From contig NZ_OMPC01000012.1 in assembly GCF_900312675.1 (NCBI RefSeq), positions 233,700 through 297,699 on the forward strand: a DNA stretch of 64,000 nt, in the 5' to 3' direction. This document shows positions 35,874-47,336 of this stretch, in pieces. Origin of the DNA: Aliivibrio sp. EL58. Lineage in GTDB: Bacteria > Pseudomonadota > Gammaproteobacteria > Enterobacterales > Vibrionaceae. Position 1 is the first letter of the stretch; the number at the start of each line of letters is the position of its first letter. The position numbers and the translations under genes were made by a program. The notes under the pieces were generated by a model that had not been told where the DNA came from, ran no database searches, and saw only the letters and a program-made list of their open reading frames with translations.

Positions 35874-36305
35874 ATGTCAAAAATTGAAAGCAATAGCGAA
35901 GTCACTCTACATTTCACAATCAAACTAAAAGATGGTTCAGTTGCAGACAGTACGCATACTGGAGGAAAAGCGGCAAAATTCACCATGGGTGATGGCAGCA
36001 TTAGTGATAACTTTGAGAAGTGTTTATTAGGTTTAGAAGCCGAGCAATCAAAAAGTATTGAGCTTGGCGCAGAAGATGCTTTTGGTTTGCCTAACCCTGA
36101 TAATATTCATCATATGGACAAAAGTCGTTTTGTCGGAGATGCAGCCGCTGAGGAGGGTACCATTATGGCATTCAGTGGCCCTGATGGCGTAGATATTCCA
36201 GGGATTATTACCGAGATTGCTGGCGATTCAGTTACGGTTGATTTTAATCACCCATTAGCGGGTCAAGATGTTATCTTTGACGTAGAAATTGTAGCGGTTG
36301 GTTAA
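35874..36305 (+). CDS. fkpB: FKBP-type peptidyl-prolyl isomerase FkpB (SlpA-like)
   Basis: 143 residues, a single FKBP domain with the IF (inserted flap) segment of the SlyD/SlpA type: VTLHFTIKLKDGSVADSTHT at the start, GAEDAFGLPNPDNIH in the middle, VDFNHPLAGQDVIFDVEI at the end. It lacks the histidine-rich metal-binding tail of SlyD. It speeds proline isomerisation and may act as a ribosome-linked chaperone. ispH follows after 24 bp, the same pairing as in E. coli. Confidence 0.93.
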   Translation: MSKIESNSEVTLHFTIKLKDGSVADSTHTGGKAAKFTMGDGSISDNFEKCLLGLEAEQSKSIELGAEDAFGLPNPDNIHHMDKSRFVGDAAAEEGTIMAFSGPDGVDIPGIITEIAGDSVTVDFNHPLAGQDVIFDVEIVAVG

Positions 36306-36329
36306 ACCAACACTAAATAGAGATAAAAA

Positions 36330-37274
36330 ATGAAAATAGTATTAGCTAACCCTCGTGGATTTTGTGCTGGCGTCGATCGTGCCATTAGTATTGTTGAGCG
36401 AGCTCTTGAATTGTATGAAGCCCCTATTTATGTTCGTAATGAAGTGGTACATAACCGCTTTGTTGTTGAGGGTTTAAAACAGCGTGGTGCTATTTTTATT
36501 AAAGAGTTAGATGAAGTACCTGACGATAATATCGTTATTTTTTCAGCTCACGGTGTTTCTCAAGCGGTACGTAAAGAAGCAAAAGATCGTGCATTAACCG
36601 TGTTTGATGCAACTTGCCCATTAGTAACAAAAGTTCATATGGAAGTTGCTCGTGCTAGTAAGAAGAATATAGAAGTCGTATTGATTGGTCATGCAGGTCA
36701 TCCTGAGGTTGAAGGTACGATGGGGCAATATACTAGCGAAGCGGGTGGAATGTATTTAGTTGAAACACCAGCGGATGTTGAAAAGCTGAGTGTTCGTGAT
36801 GAAAGCAACCTACATTACGTAAGTCAAACAACACTGTCTGTTGATGAAACAGCAGACGTCATTGATGAACTTCGCCGTGTATTCCCTGAAATTCAAGGCC
36901 CACGCAAAGATGACATTTGTTATGCAACACAAAATCGTCAAGATGCAGTGCGAGATATGGCTAACCAAGTCGATATTATGATAGTCGTAGGCTCTAAAAA
37001 TTCATCGAACTCAAATAGGCTTCGTGAATTATCAGAAAAATTAGGCACAACCAGTTATTTGATAGATTGCCCTGAAGATTTAAAAGAAGAATGGTTAACA
37101 GAGAAAGCTAAAATTGGCGTCACCGCGGGTGCATCTGCTCCTGAAGAGCTTGTTAATCAGATTATAGAGAAAGTAAAAGCACTTGGTGGTACGACGGTTG
37201 ATGAATTAGCTGGACGTGAAGAAAATATGTTCTTTGAAGTACCAAAAGAATTACAAATAAAAACGGTGTCTTAG
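36330..37274 (+). CDS. ispH: 4-hydroxy-3-methylbut-2-enyl diphosphate reductase
   Basis: Last step of the MEP isoprenoid pathway: reduces HMBPP to IPP and DMAPP with a [4Fe-4S] cluster. The 314 residues contain the three cluster cysteines in [10 protein letters not shown] (C12), [12 protein letters not shown] and [10 protein letters not shown], the catalytic glutamate in [15 protein letters not shown] and [12 protein letters not shown]. Cotranscribed with fkpB. dapB begins 69 bp downstream. Confidence 0.98.
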   Translation: MKIVLANPRGFCAGVDRAISIVERALELYEAPIYVRNEVVHNRFVVEGLKQRGAIFIKELDEVPDDNIVIFSAHGVSQAVRKEAKDRALTVFDATCPLVTKVHMEVARASKKNIEVVLIGHAGHPEVEGTMGQYTSEAGGMYLVETPADVEKLSVRDESNLHYVSQTTLSVDETADVIDELRRVFPEIQGPRKDDICYATQNRQDAVRDMANQVDIMIVVGSKNSSNSNRLRELSEKLGTTSYLIDCPEDLKEEWLTEKAKIGVTAGASAPEELVNQIIEKVKALGGTTVDELAGREENMFFEVPKELQIKTVS

Positions 37275-37322
37275 AACTTCATATAGTCGAACTAGAAAAA
37301 TTAAGATAGAGTGCAAGGATAA

Positions 37323-38153
<831 letters not shown>

Positions 38154-38163
38154 TATTTATATT

Positions 38164-38197
38164 AAGCCCGAATCGTTATTGATTCGGGCTTTTTTTT
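38164..38197 (+). terminator. Rho-independent terminator after dapB
   Basis: Stem AAGCCCGAATC / GATTCGGGCTT around GTTATT, then seven T. Confidence 0.93.
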
Positions 38198-38569
38198 AAC
38201 TATAAATACTGCAATGACCTGTTAATCATGCTTTATGCACGAATGGCGAACCGTATTAAACGGTTTGGCTATTTGATGTCGTTACTTTTCTTTTATAGAA
38301 CGACACATATTTATTAAGTTTGTATCTTATTTTGTTTGCTATAGCTGGTTTTTTGTATAAAGCCTCTATTTTTTACTGTTAACTTGGTGTTTTAACGTTT
38401 GCTATATTTTGAACAGTAATTTCTTATGGTGAAAAAAGATTGAATATGCAGAAAATCATTTTAAGGGTAAATGATCATCACATTAGATGGTTAAAGTGAT
38501 TGTTTTGCTATTGAAATGACTTTTTTGTAGTGAGTTGCCTAAAAAAATCATTTTAAGATATGTTTTTTG

Positions 38570-38598
38570 TTGACAGAAATCTCATAGATCTCTAGAAT
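38570..38598 (+). promoter_or_regulatory. carAB promoter P1 (sigma-70)
   Basis: TTGACA at 38570-38575 and TAGAAT at 38593-38598 are separated by exactly 17 bp: a perfect -35 and a near-consensus -10. Start of transcription is expected near 38605, leaving a leader of about 100 nt. Confidence 0.75.
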
Positions 38599-38656
38599 TT
38601 CGCCAATTTGTCAAAATTCGTACTTGAAGTTAGAATTTTGGGTCTAAAAAAACAGT

Positions 38657-38695
38657 TTTGCATTAATATTTGTAAAAACTGAATGTTTATTATGT
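38657..38695 (+). promoter_or_regulatory. Paired ARG boxes at carAB promoter P2
   Basis: Two 18-bp sites, cores TGCATTAATATTTG (38659) and TGAATGTTTATTAT (38680), fit the ArgR pattern TGAATWWWWATTCA and are 3 bp apart, the standard ArgR pair spacing. TAATAT at 38664 may be the P2 -10, 71 bp below the P1 -10; in E. coli the two carAB promoters are about 67 bp apart. The -35 of P2 is weak. Confidence 0.55.
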
Positions 38696-38707
38696 TTGGA
38701 GGTTGTC

Positions 38708-39847
38708 TTGAGTAAATCAGCGCTGTTAGTCCTAGAAGATGGGACAGTGTTCCGCGGTCAATCGATTGGAGCAGATGGCTCGGCCGTTGGTGAAGTCGTT
38801 TTTAATACCTCGATGACGGGGTACCAAGAAATTCTTACTGATCCTTCCTATTCTCAACAAATCGTTACTCTTACTTATCCTCACATTGGCAATACCGGAA
38901 TCAATTCCGAAGATGAAGAATCTTCTTCTATCCACGCTCAAGGCCTTGTGATTCGCGATCTTCCTCTTCTAGCTTCAAACTTCCGCAGTGAACAAACTCT
39001 TTCTGAATATCTTAAATCTCAAAACATTGTCGGCATTGCTGATATCGATACGCGTAAGCTGACTAGAATTTTGCGTGAAAAAGGTGCTCAAAACGGTTGT
39101 ATCGTAGCGGGTAACAACTTAGATGAAGCATTCGCACTTGCTCAAGCAAAAGAGTTCCCAGGTCTTAAGGGAATGGATTTAGCGAAAGAAGTAACAACTT
39201 CTGAAGCTTACCAATGGAAGCAAGGTTCTTGGACACTGACTGGCGGTCTGCCAGAAGAAAAAGCAGACAGTGAATTACCATTTCACGTTGTAGCTTACGA
39301 TTTCGGTGCTAAACGTAACATCCTGCGTATGTTAGTAGACCGCGGTTGTCGCCTAACAGTCGTTCCTGCACAAACTTCAGCTGAAGAAGTGTTAGCAATG
39401 AATCCAGATGGCGTATTCCTATCAAATGGCCCTGGTGATCCAGCGCCGTGTACTTATGCAATTGAAGCAACGAAAGTGTTCTTAGAAAAAGGTCTACCAA
39501 TCTTTGGTATCTGTCTTGGTCACCAAATTCTTGCTCTAGCATCAGGAGCTCAAACAGTAAAAATGAAGTTTGGTCACCACGGTGCAAACCACCCTGTTAA
39601 AGATTTGGATCGTGATGTAGTTATGATCACTGCACAGAACCACGGTTTTGCGGCAGATGAAGAAACACTTCCAGAAAATTTACGTGCAACACACAAATCA
39701 TTGTTTGATGGCACTCTGCAAGGCATTCATCGTACAGATAAGCCAGCATTTAGCTTCCAAGGTCACCCTGAAGCAAGCCCAGGTCCACATGATGCAGCGC
39801 CATTATTTGACCATTTCATTGAATTGATTCAGCAGCATAAAGCTTAA
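38708..39847 (+). CDS. carA: Carbamoyl-phosphate synthase small (glutaminase) subunit
   Basis: 379 residues from the TTG at 38708 ([12 protein letters not shown]), with GGAGG five bases upstream; the frame extends to a TTG at 38696, but that falls before the Shine-Dalgarno. It hydrolyses glutamine to supply ammonia to CarB. The C-terminal class I amidotransferase domain has the nucleophile in GICLGHQ and the HPE triad residues in [13 protein letters not shown]. carB starts 17 bp after the stop. Regulation by arginine and pyrimidines is likely from the upstream elements. Confidence 0.97.
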   Translation: MSKSALLVLEDGTVFRGQSIGADGSAVGEVVFNTSMTGYQEILTDPSYSQQIVTLTYPHIGNTGINSEDEESSSIHAQGLVIRDLPLLASNFRSEQTLSEYLKSQNIVGIADIDTRKLTRILREKGAQNGCIVAGNNLDEAFALAQAKEFPGLKGMDLAKEVTTSEAYQWKQGSWTLTGGLPEEKADSELPFHVVAYDFGAKRNILRMLVDRGCRLTVVPAQTSAEEVLAMNPDGVFLSNGPGDPAPCTYAIEATKVFLEKGLPIFGICLGHQILALASGAQTVKMKFGHHGANHPVKDLDRDVVMITAQNHGFAADEETLPENLRATHKSLFDGTLQGIHRTDKPAFSFQGHPEASPGPHDAAPLFDHFIELIQQHKA

Positions 39848-39864
39848 TTCGGAGTAGTAATAAG

Positions 39865-42800
39865 ATGCCAAAACGTACTGATATTAAAAGCGTTCTAATT
39901 CTAGGTGCAGGCCCAATCGTAATCGGCCAAGCATGTGAATTTGACTACTCTGGTGCACAAGCGTGTAAAGCACTTCGTGAAGAAGGCTACCGCGTTATTC
40001 TTGTGAACTCTAACCCAGCAACAATCATGACTGACCCAGACATGGCTGATGCAACGTACATTGAACCTATCCATTGGGAAGTGGTTCGTAACATCATCGA
40101 AAAAGAGCGTCCAGATGCAGTTCTACCTACAATGGGTGGCCAAACAGCATTGAACTGTGCGCTTGATTTAGAAAAGCACGGTGTGCTTGCTGAATTCGGT
40201 GTTGAGATGATTGGTGCAACGGCTGATGCAATTGATAAAGCAGAAGACCGTTCACGTTTCGATAAAGCAATGAAGTCAATTGGTCTTGAGTGTCCAACGG
40301 CTGATACTGCAAAAACAATGGAAGAAGCTTACAGAGTTCTAGAGATGGTAGGCTTCCCTTGTATTATTCGTCCATCATTTACGATGGGTGGAACGGGCGG
40401 TGGTATCGCTTATAACAAGGAAGAGTTTGAAGAAATTTGTCGCCGTGGTTTGGACTTATCTCCAACCAACGAGCTTCTAATCGATGAATCATTAATCGGT
40501 TGGAAAGAGTATGAGATGGAAGTGGTTCGTGATAAGAACGACAACTGTATCATCGTATGTGCGATTGAAAACTTCGATGCAATGGGCATCCATACAGGTG
40601 ACTCAATCACTGTAGCTCCAGCTCAAACGCTAACAGATAAAGAATACCAATTAATGCGTAATGCTTCTCTAGCAGTACTGCGTGAGATTGGTGTTGAAAC
40701 GGGTGGCTCAAACGTACAGTTTGGTATTAACCCGAAAGATGGCCGTATGGTTATCATCGAGATGAACCCACGTGTATCACGTTCATCTGCGCTTGCATCT
40801 AAAGCTACGGGTTTCCCTATTGCTAAAATTGCAGCGAAACTTGCGATTGGTTATACACTTGATGAGTTAATGAATGATATTACAGGTGGCGCAACACCAG
40901 CATCATTCGAACCAACAATTGATTACGTTGTTACTAAGATCCCTCGTTTTAACTTCGAAAAATTCGCAGGGGCAAATGATCGTCTAACAACACAGATGAA
41001 ATCAGTTGGTGAAGTTATGGCTATCGGCCGTAACCAACAAGAATCACTACAAAAAGCACTTCGTGGCCTAGAAGTTGGCGCGGATGGTTTTGATGAAATG
41101 GTTGATCTTGATGCTCCTGATGCATTAACTAAGATCCGTCACGAATTAAAAGACGCAGGTGCAGAACGTATCTGGTATATCGCCGATGCATTCCGTGCTG
41201 GCATGTCAGTAGATGGCGTATTTAACTTAACAAACGTTGACCGTTGGTTCTTAGTTCAAATTGAAGATTTAGTAAAAGAAGAAGAAGCAGTTAAAGCGGG
41301 AGGTTTCGCTAGCTTAACAGCGGATAGCCTTCGTAAACTTAAGCGTAAAGGTTTTGCTGATGCGCGTTTATCTAAATTATTAGGTGTTGCAGAAAGCGAG
41401 ATCCGTCGTCTTCGTGACCAACATGATATTCACCCTGTTTACAAGCGTGTAGATACCTGTGCGGCTGAGTTCTCTTCAGATACAGCTTACATGTACTCAT
41501 CTTACGATGAAGAGTGTGAAGCAAACCCAACAGATAAAGATAAGATCATGATCTTAGGCGGCGGTCCAAACCGTATCGGCCAAGGTATTGAGTTTGATTA
41601 CTGTTGTGTACACGCATCGTTAGCACTTCGTGAAGATGGCTACGAAACTATCATGGTTAACTGTAATCCTGAGACTGTTTCTACTGATTACGATACGTCT
41701 GACCGTCTATACTTTGAACCAGTAACTCTGGAAGATGTACTAGCTATTGCTCGTATTGAAAAACCAAAGGGCGTTATTGTTCAGTACGGTGGTCAAACAC
41801 CACTTAAACTGGCTCGTGCTCTTGAAGCTGCTGGCGTTCCAATTATTGGTACAAGCCCAGACGCTATCGACCGTGCAGAAGACCGTGAGCGCTTCCAAGT
41901 TGCTGTAGACCGTCTAGGCCTTCTACAACCAGAAAACGCAACCGTAACGACAATGGAACAAGCTATTGAGAAATCTCGCGAAATAGGCTTCCCATTAGTT
42001 GTTCGTCCTTCTTATGTTCTTGGTGGTCGTGCGATGGAAATCGTATACGATGAGCAAGATTTACGTCGCTACTTCAACGAAGCAGTAAGCGTTTCAAATG
42101 AATCTCCAGTACTTCTTGATAGCTTCCTAGATGATGCAATCGAAGTTGATGTAGATGCAATCTGTGACGGTGAGCAAGTGGTTATCGCTGGTATCATGGA
42201 ACACATTGAACAAGCGGGTGTTCACTCAGGTGACTCAGCGTGTTCTCTTCCTGCTTATACATTAAGCGAAGAAATCCAAGATGTGATGCGTGATCAAGTA
42301 CGTAAGCTAGCATTCGAGCTAGGTGTTCGTGGCTTAATGAATACACAGTTTGCCGTTAAAGATAACAAAGTTTACTTAATTGAAGTTAACCCTCGTGCTG
42401 CACGTACGGTTCCATTCGTATCTAAAGCGACAGGTGCGCCAGTCGCTAAGATTGCTGCACGTGTAATGGCGGGTCAGTCTCTTGAGTCTCAAGGCTTTAC
42501 AAAAGAGATTATCCCACCTTACTTCTCTGTTAAAGAAGTAGTATTACCATTCAACAAGTTCCCTGGTGTTGACCCACTGTTAGGCCCTGAAATGCGCTCA
42601 ACAGGTGAAGTTATGGGTGTTGGTGCAACGTTTGCTGAAGCATTTGCAAAAGCAGAATTAGGTTGTAGCAAAGAGTACCCAGAAGGCGGTCGTGCATTAC
42701 TTTCTGTTCGTGAAGGCGATAAGAAACGTGTTGTAGATTTAGCAAAACACCTTGTTAAATTGGGTTACCAACTGGATGCTACTCATGGTACAGCGGTTAT

Positions 42801-43095
42801 TCTTGGCGAAGCGGGTATTAACCCTCGTCTAGTAAACAAGGTACACGAAGGTCGCCCTCACATTCTTGACCGTATCAAGAATGGTGAATACACCTACATC
42901 GTAAATACTGCAGCAGGTCGTCAAGCGATTGAAGATTCTAAAGTATTACGTCGTGGTGCATTGGCTGAAAAAGTGAACTACACAACAACGCTAAATGCAG
43001 CGTTTGCTAGTTGTTTAGCGCATGAAGCAGATGACCGTAACACGGTTAACTCTGTTCAAGAGCTACACGCTAAAGTAGCAGCTAAATACGCTTAA
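39865..43095 (+). CDS. carB: Carbamoyl-phosphate synthase large subunit
   Basis: 1076 residues, close to E. coli (1073). Two homologous ATP-grasp halves each bind [23 protein letters not shown] opens the first and [20 protein letters not shown] the second near residue 559. The C-terminal MGS-like domain (about 940-1076, with [19 protein letters not shown]) is the allosteric site for UMP and ornithine. It makes carbamoyl phosphate for arginine and pyrimidine synthesis. Last gene of the operon; terminator follows. Confidence 0.98.
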   Translation: MPKRTDIKSVLILGAGPIVIGQACEFDYSGAQACKALREEGYRVILVNSNPATIMTDPDMADATYIEPIHWEVVRNIIEKERPDAVLPTMGGQTALNCALDLEKHGVLAEFGVEMIGATADAIDKAEDRSRFDKAMKSIGLECPTADTAKTMEEAYRVLEMVGFPCIIRPSFTMGGTGGGIAYNKEEFEEICRRGLDLSPTNELLIDESLIGWKEYEMEVVRDKNDNCIIVCAIENFDAMGIHTGDSITVAPAQTLTDKEYQLMRNASLAVLREIGVETGGSNVQFGINPKDGRMVIIEMNPRVSRSSALASKATGFPIAKIAAKLAIGYTLDELMNDITGGATPASFEPTIDYVVTKIPRFNFEKFAGANDRLTTQMKSVGEVMAIGRNQQESLQKALRGLEVGADGFDEMVDLDAPDALTKIRHELKDAGAERIWYIADAFRAGMSVDGVFNLTNVDRWFLVQIEDLVKEEEAVKAGGFASLTADSLRKLKRKGFADARLSKLLGVAESEIRRLRDQHDIHPVYKRVDTCAAEFSSDTAYMYSSYDEECEANPTDKDKIMILGGGPNRIGQGIEFDYCCVHASLALREDGYETIMVNCNPETVSTDYDTSDRLYFEPVTLEDVLAIARIEKPKGVIVQYGGQTPLKLARALEAAGVPIIGTSPDAIDRAEDRERFQVAVDRLGLLQPENATVTTMEQAIEKSREIGFPLVVRPSYVLGGRAMEIVYDEQDLRRYFNEAVSVSNESPVLLDSFLDDAIEVDVDAICDGEQVVIAGIMEHIEQAGVHSGDSACSLPAYTLSEEIQDVMRDQVRKLAFELGVRGLMNTQFAVKDNKVYLIEVNPRAARTVPFVSKATGAPVAKIAARVMAGQSLESQGFTKEIIPPYFSVKEVVLPFNKFPGVDPLLGPEMRSTGEVMGVGATFAEAFAKAELGCSKEYPEGGRALLSVREGDKKRVVDLAKHLVKLGYQLDATHGTAVILGEAGINPRLVNKVHEGRPHILDRIKNGEYTYIVNTAAGRQAIEDSKVLRRGALAEKVNYTTTLNAAFASCLAHEADDRNTVNSVQELHAKVAAKYA

Positions 43096-43133
43096 TTGCG
43101 AAACTGGCTAAGTAACAATATTAGTTAAGTAAT

Positions 43134-43170
43134 AAAAATCCCGAAGAATGAGAGTTCTTCGGGATTTTTT
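43134..43170. terminator. Bidirectional terminator between carB and dacB
   Basis: Stem AATCCCGAAGAA / TTCTTCGGGATT with A and T tracts on the two sides, between convergent genes. Confidence 0.9.
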
Positions 43171-43220
43171 CATTTATCTTTTCTAGTTAATCTAATGCAG
43201 TCAATTAGAGACATAAAACC

Positions 43221-44633
43221 CTAATCTTTTGAGAGTTCAATTAACTCTTGGTAAAAGCTTTTCTCAAAGGTATCAATAGGGCGTTCAACCGGTGTCGATC
43301 CTTTCTTTGCTGCAACAAGGTGGTAATCTGCAACAAATTGAACAAACAGTAGAGGCTCCTTGTTTTCTAGGCCGACAAATCCTGCCATATTATAGCTACC
43401 AAACAACGAACCACTTTTAGATTTCATTCCGCCTTTAACTGGCTCTTTACGCATGCTGTTACGATATTTTAGTGTGCCATCAATACCTGATGTCGGTAAT
43501 AGTTCGATCAAACCTAATTCATTATCGTATTTATAGAGATACTGCAGGATTGATTTCATTTGATTTGCGGTCATTCGGTTATTACGAGATAAACCAGAGC
43601 CATCAACCAGTACTGCATTGCTCAAATCAATATTCGCTTGTTTTAATAAGATATCTTTAATTGCTGCGGTGCCATTGGTGAAGCTACCTGCTTGTTGGTA
43701 ATTCAAATGACCTAGCATCTTGGTTAAGTTATCAGCGTAGTGGTTATCTGATTTTTTAAGCATGTGATCCAACAATTCCATTAATGGCTTTGAGCTGTGC
43801 ATTGCTAATTTATTATTAGTAATAAGTGGCGTATCTGGTTTTCCAAAACGCACCTCGCCATTAAGTTTAATATTGTGTTCATTTAAAATCTTAAGCACCG
43901 TTTGCTCGGTGAAATCTTGTGTGTCTTGCACTGCAAACTTTAGAGGAAGCGGTTTATTACGATTAACCAAGCAGCCATTTAGCTCATAATGGTTACCTTG
44001 AGTGGTTAGTTCTAGATCGCAGAAGGTCGACTCTTGTTCTTCTCTGCTCACACTTTTAGCGTAGCTAGAAAAAGAGATCGGTTGATGAATAGGAACAAAG
44101 ACTCTGGTACTTCCATCATCATGAGTTGTGATCGAAGCTTGCACACAGTTCTCATCAATACTTAATGCACTCGATGGGGCGCTATAACACACGCCTAGAA
44201 TATCCCATGGCCAACCAACAGCTCGCTCATAACCTGTGAAAATCGTGCCGTCGATCCATAAATCGCCTTGAATAGCTTTGATATCACTTTCATCAAATAG
44301 AGAAGAGAGCTGCTTACGTGATAGAGATGGATCACCAGTGAAAGTCAGCACGACATCGTTATCGGCTTTATCTTTATATAGAGAGGTTGTAAAGGTGAAC
44401 TCTTTACCAAGCGCGAGTCGAGCTGCTAATGCGGTGGCAATTTTTAAGGTACTCGCAGGGGGGAGCAGTTCATCTTGCTTTTGTTGGTATTCAATATCCT
44501 GTGAAGATATCTCTTCAACCACAATGGCAGCTCGACTTCCAGCAGGGAGAGTATTAAGCGAGTGTTGAATGCTAGCAAAACTAGAGCATGAGAATAGGGC
44601 AAGGCCCAGTAGGGTAAAACGAGAAAAAGTCAT
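43221..44633 (-). CDS. dacB: Penicillin-binding protein 4 (D-Ala-D-Ala carboxypeptidase/endopeptidase)
   Basis: 470 residues. A signal peptide ends near SSFASIQ. The PBP motifs are SxxK as S61-T-L-K64 in PPASTLKIATAL, SDN in KKSDNHYADNL, and KSG in KSKSGSLFGS. The long insert between SxxK and SDN is typical of class C enzymes such as E. coli PBP4. It trims and cleaves peptidoglycan peptides in the periplasm. Its place next to the porin gene matches V. cholerae. Confidence 0.95.
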   Translation of the reverse strand: MTFSRFTLLGLALFSCSSFASIQHSLNTLPAGSRAAIVVEEISSQDIEYQQKQDELLPPASTLKIATALAARLALGKEFTFTTSLYKDKADNDVVLTFTGDPSLSRKQLSSLFDESDIKAIQGDLWIDGTIFTGYERAVGWPWDILGVCYSAPSSALSIDENCVQASITTHDDGSTRVFVPIHQPISFSSYAKSVSREEQESTFCDLELTTQGNHYELNGCLVNRNKPLPLKFAVQDTQDFTEQTVLKILNEHNIKLNGEVRFGKPDTPLITNNKLAMHSSKPLMELLDHMLKKSDNHYADNLTKMLGHLNYQQAGSFTNGTAAIKDILLKQANIDLSNAVLVDGSGLSRNNRMTANQMKSILQYLYKYDNELGLIELLPTSGIDGTLKYRNSMRKEPVKGGMKSKSGSLFGSYNMAGFVGLENKEPLLFVQFVADYHLVAAKKGSTPVERPIDTFEKSFYQELIELSKD

Positions 44634-44723
44634 GAGGCACTCAATATAAAGATAATTGAGAGTATCTTAGCGCTTGCAGCGAATGATGTGTAATGAATAG
44701 GAAAAAATTAATGGAATGTCACA

Positions 44724-44752
44724 AATAAAAAACGCCCACCAAGGTGAGCGCT
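44724..44752 (-). terminator. Terminator of the porin gene
   Basis: On the minus strand AGCGCTCACC pairs with GGTGGGCGTT (two wobble pairs), followed by a T-rich tail. It lies 26 bp after the porin stop codon. Confidence 0.8.
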
Positions 44753-44777
44753 TTATTTAAGTAAGAGTTAAGACTAA

Positions 44778-45761
44778 TTAGAAGTCGTAACGCATACCTA
44801 GAGCTAGAGAATCTTCAGTCATTGATTTAGTGATGCCTTTTTTGCCATCAGTATCAAGTAGGTTGAAGTTGTATGATGCGTAAGTACGGAAGTTAGCATT
44901 GAAGAAGTAAGTTGCATCAAATGCTAAGTTATCAGCGCTTAGGTTGTTTTTAGCGTAAGTTGCTGCAGAACCGTCATGGTCAGCGTTGTTATACGTTGAA
45001 GTAAATACTGTTTTACCCATAGTATATGCAGCTGCAACTTCGTAACCAGTGTAGTCTTCGTTAGATACTTCACCTGTTGTGAAAGTACCAGCGAAGTATA
45101 GGTCACCCATAGTCATAGAACCAGCTAGCATTGCTTCGTTGCTGTCAGCTTGGTCTGCGTAACCGCCACCTAGTTTGAAGCCTGAATCACCAAATGCGTA
45201 GATACCAGATAGTGCGTAACCATCGTTAGATTCAGTATTTGCTGCTGCATCGTCAAAACGGTAGTTTACTTTAGCAGAGAAGTCACCAAATGTGCCTTTG
45301 TAGCCAAGGTTGTTATCTGTACGGTCAGCTACTGCAATTTTAGTTGCTGCTGAGTTACCGTGGTAAGCCATGATATCGGTAAAGTCAGTGATAACGCCTA
45401 GCGCACCGTCGTTTTTACCGTAAGTTACTTCACCGAAGTTACCGCCGATACCTGCGTATGTGTAACGGTTATCAAGGTTTGAACCATCAGCAGTGTCAAC
45501 ACCACCTTGTTCGTTGTTAGTGAATTCACCTTCGTAGAAACCAACACCGTATAGGCCGTCAGAGATTTGAGTAGTACCTTTAAAGTTTAGACGTACACGA
45601 GTGTTATCAGAAACGTCACCATCTTGAGCGAATAGACGAGCTTCAGCACGGCCGCCCATTTCTAGAGTTTGGTCTGCGCCTTTGTAGATTTCTGCTGCGT
45701 TTACTGCGCCAGCTGAAGTAATTGCTGCTACTGCTAGAGCTAGTACTTTTTTGTTCATCAT
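44778..45761 (-). CDS. ompU: OmpU-type general porin
   Basis: 327 residues from the ATG at 45761, which has AGGAA eight bases upstream (the next ATG, 45758, is also possible). A signal peptide ends at GAVNAAEIYK. The mature protein is a 16-strand-type porin with alternating aromatic strands and a terminal phenylalanine (ALGMRYDF). It is named OmpU by position between dacB and greA, as in V. cholerae, and by similarity to vibrio porins. In vibrios OmpU is activated by ToxR; I cannot point to a sure ToxR site. High expression is suggested by its codon bias. Confidence 0.88.
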   Translation of the reverse strand: MMNKKVLALAVAAITSAGAVNAAEIYKGADQTLEMGGRAEARLFAQDGDVSDNTRVRLNFKGTTQISDGLYGVGFYEGEFTNNEQGGVDTADGSNLDNRYTYAGIGGNFGEVTYGKNDGALGVITDFTDIMAYHGNSAATKIAVADRTDNNLGYKGTFGDFSAKVNYRFDDAAANTESNDGYALSGIYAFGDSGFKLGGGYADQADSNEAMLAGSMTMGDLYFAGTFTTGEVSNEDYTGYEVAAAYTMGKTVFTSTYNNADHDGSAATYAKNNLSADNLAFDATYFFNANFRTYASYNFNLLDTDGKKGITKSMTEDSLALGMRYDF

Positions 45762-46350
45762 TATTCTAATTCCTATAAGGGTGGAGGAGATTATGTCCAT
45801 TCTAAATGAAGTACATGATGAATAACTTCTTATGTTTAAGAATAGTTATCATCCTGCTTCACTGTTTCAATAGCTATATTTTCAGGGGTATTGCGGCTAA
45901 AAGGTTAGTAAAACAATCTAAAAACTGCAATTGAACGCTGTTTTTAATTATTTTTTTGTGATCCTTATCATTAAAAATCAGATGTTTATAAATTTAGTGA
46001 TAAGTTTGTATAGAATTTGAGCCAAAGCTTATTTTATGTTTTTTTTAGTTTTAGCTATAAAAATAATGTGATGAATCTCTCAATTTATATTTAATAATAT
46101 CTTGTTTTAAGAGGTGTTTTTATTTTTGATACGAACTTCTTACTTCTGCTGCGGTCCTTCTAGCAAACAAATATCAGAAACAAGCAATAGAATAGGTGAT
46201 AAAAGCCATTTCTTTGTTTACACTAGAGCAAATTAAATTTAAACAGATACACTTAGGATTATGTTCTCATTCGCAAATTGTTGCAGTAAGTCAGCCTGGG
46301 TGGGATTTTTATTTGCTGAATTTGTAATTTCAGCTTTAGAGGTAGAAAAT
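45762..46350. other. ompU-greA divergent intergenic region (589 bp)
   Basis: An AT-rich gap that must contain the porin promoter on the minus strand and the greA promoter and leader on the plus strand. Minus strand TTGAAA with AACTAT 17 bp downstream (about 45845-45873) is a weak candidate porin promoter. The greA frame is open back to 46261, but the ribosome-binding site AGAGG at about 46338 fits the ATG at 46351. I see no gene here. Confidence 0.4.
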
Positions 46351-46824
46351 ATGAATAAGGTACCAATGACGGTACGTGGCGAGAAGCTACTGCGTGATGA
46401 ACTAGACGTATTATTAAAGCGTCGCCCTTTGATTTCAAAAGCAATTGGTGAAGCTCGTGAGCTTGGTGATTTGAAAGAAAACGCGGAGTATCATGCAGCT
46501 CGTGAAGAGCAAGGTATTTGTGAAGCACAGATCCGTGATATCGAATATAAGCTATCAATGGCGCAAGTTATTGATGTAACAAAAATGACCAACACAGGTA
46601 AGGTTATTTTTGGTGCGACAGTAATGCTGATCGATGTGAACACTGATGAAGAAGTAAAATATCAGATCGTTGCAGATGATGAAGCAAGTATTAAAGAAGG
46701 TCGTATTTCAGTAAATTCTCCGATTGCTCGTGGTTTAATTGGTAAAATGGAAGGAGATGAAGTGAACATTCAGACTCCTGGTGGCACTAAAGAGCTTGAA
46801 ATAGAAAAAGTAGAGTACATTTAA
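46351..46824 (+). CDS. greA: Transcription elongation factor GreA
   Basis: 157 residues from the ATG at 46351 ([14 protein letters not shown]), the same length as E. coli GreA. The N-terminal coiled coil carries the catalytic acidic tip in [21 protein letters not shown], and the FKBP-like C-terminal domain ends [18 protein letters not shown]. It stimulates RNA cleavage in backtracked RNA polymerase. A 30-residue upstream extension in frame is not GreA-like and is excluded. Confidence 0.97.
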   Translation: MNKVPMTVRGEKLLRDELDVLLKRRPLISKAIGEARELGDLKENAEYHAAREEQGICEAQIRDIEYKLSMAQVIDVTKMTNTGKVIFGATVMLIDVNTDEEVKYQIVADDEASIKEGRISVNSPIARGLIGKMEGDEVNIQTPGGTKELEIEKVEYI

Positions 46825-46846
46825 GTGTTACTACGATAGAAAATAT

Positions 46847-46895
46847 AAAGGCCGCGTAGTTATCTTTAAAAGAAGAAAACTAAGACGGCCTTTTT
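46847..46895 (+). terminator. Terminator after greA
   Basis: Stem AAAGGCCG / CGGCCTTT with a long AT-rich loop and five T. It lies between the convergent genes greA and yhbY; the minus strand has only a weak T-tract. Confidence 0.7.
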
Positions 46896-46921
46896 AATTT
46901 CTTACAGAATTAGTGTAGAAA

Positions 46922-47218
46922 TTATTTTCTAGGGATCTCGATTTTACGAGCTTCACTAGCACGGAATAGAACAAGAGTCTTACCGATAACTTGTACTTTT
47001 TCAGCTTCTGTTTCACGAATGATTGCGTCAACAATCAATAGTTTAGTTTCACGATCTTCAGAAGCGATTTTAACTTTGATTAGCTCGTGGTGGTTAAGAG
47101 CAATCTCAATTTCAGCTACTACAGCTTCAGTAAGACCATTTGAGCCCATCATTACAACGGGTTTTAAATTGTGAGCAAGGCCTTTAAGGTGTTGCTTCTG
47201 TTTTGTGCTTAGGTTCAT
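46922..47218 (-). CDS. yhbY: YhbY, CRM-domain RNA-binding protein
   Basis: 98 residues forming one CRS1/YhbY (CRM) domain: LSTKQKQHLKGLAHNLKPVV at the start and the GxxG-type loop in VVMMGSNGLTEAV. YhbY associates with pre-50S ribosomal particles. It sits on the minus strand between greA and rlmE and is divergent from rlmE, the same layout as in E. coli. Confidence 0.95.
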   Translation of the reverse strand: MNLSTKQKQHLKGLAHNLKPVVMMGSNGLTEAVVAEIEIALNHHELIKVKIASEDRETKLLIVDAIIRETEAEKVQVIGKTLVLFRASEARKIEIPRK

Positions 47219-47336
47219 ATATACCCGATTTTTTCTATATTAAGGGTTGAAAACAGCCTATTCTAACGCCATCTATCCCTGAAGACTATTTTTTGTTTCA
47301 GTCTTCTAATTTAAATTAAGTATTTTTAGGTAATGC

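Larger units (their letters stand above)
38198..38707. other. carAB upstream control region (about 510 bp)
   Basis: No ORF of note. The distal 370 bp are AT-rich, with an imperfect half-site ACGTTTGC near 38396 resembling half of a PurR box. The proximal part carries promoter P1 (38570-38598), an inverted repeat (38612-38640), and paired ARG boxes over a second -10 (38657-38695). The layout mirrors E. coli carAB, where P1 answers to pyrimidines and purines and P2 to arginine. Confidence 0.6.

Noticed and set aside
38692-38715. Seven-codon leader peptide (MFGGCLE) ending across the carA start
   Set aside because: It contains the carA Shine-Dalgarno as coding sequence and has no ribosome-binding site of its own; most likely chance.
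43472-44568. Plus-strand ORFs opposite dacB (43472-43660, 44278-44568)
   Set aside because: Antisense shadows of a clearly identified gene; no family resemblance or ribosome-binding sites.
45845-45873. Minus-strand TTGAAA/AACTAT as the ompU promoter
   Set aside because: Spacing is right, but the -10 matches only three of six bases; mentioned as a weak candidate, not called.
46261-46350. 30-codon N-terminal extension of greA
   Set aside because: Not GreA-like; the ATG at 46351 has the better ribosome-binding site and gives the exact family length.
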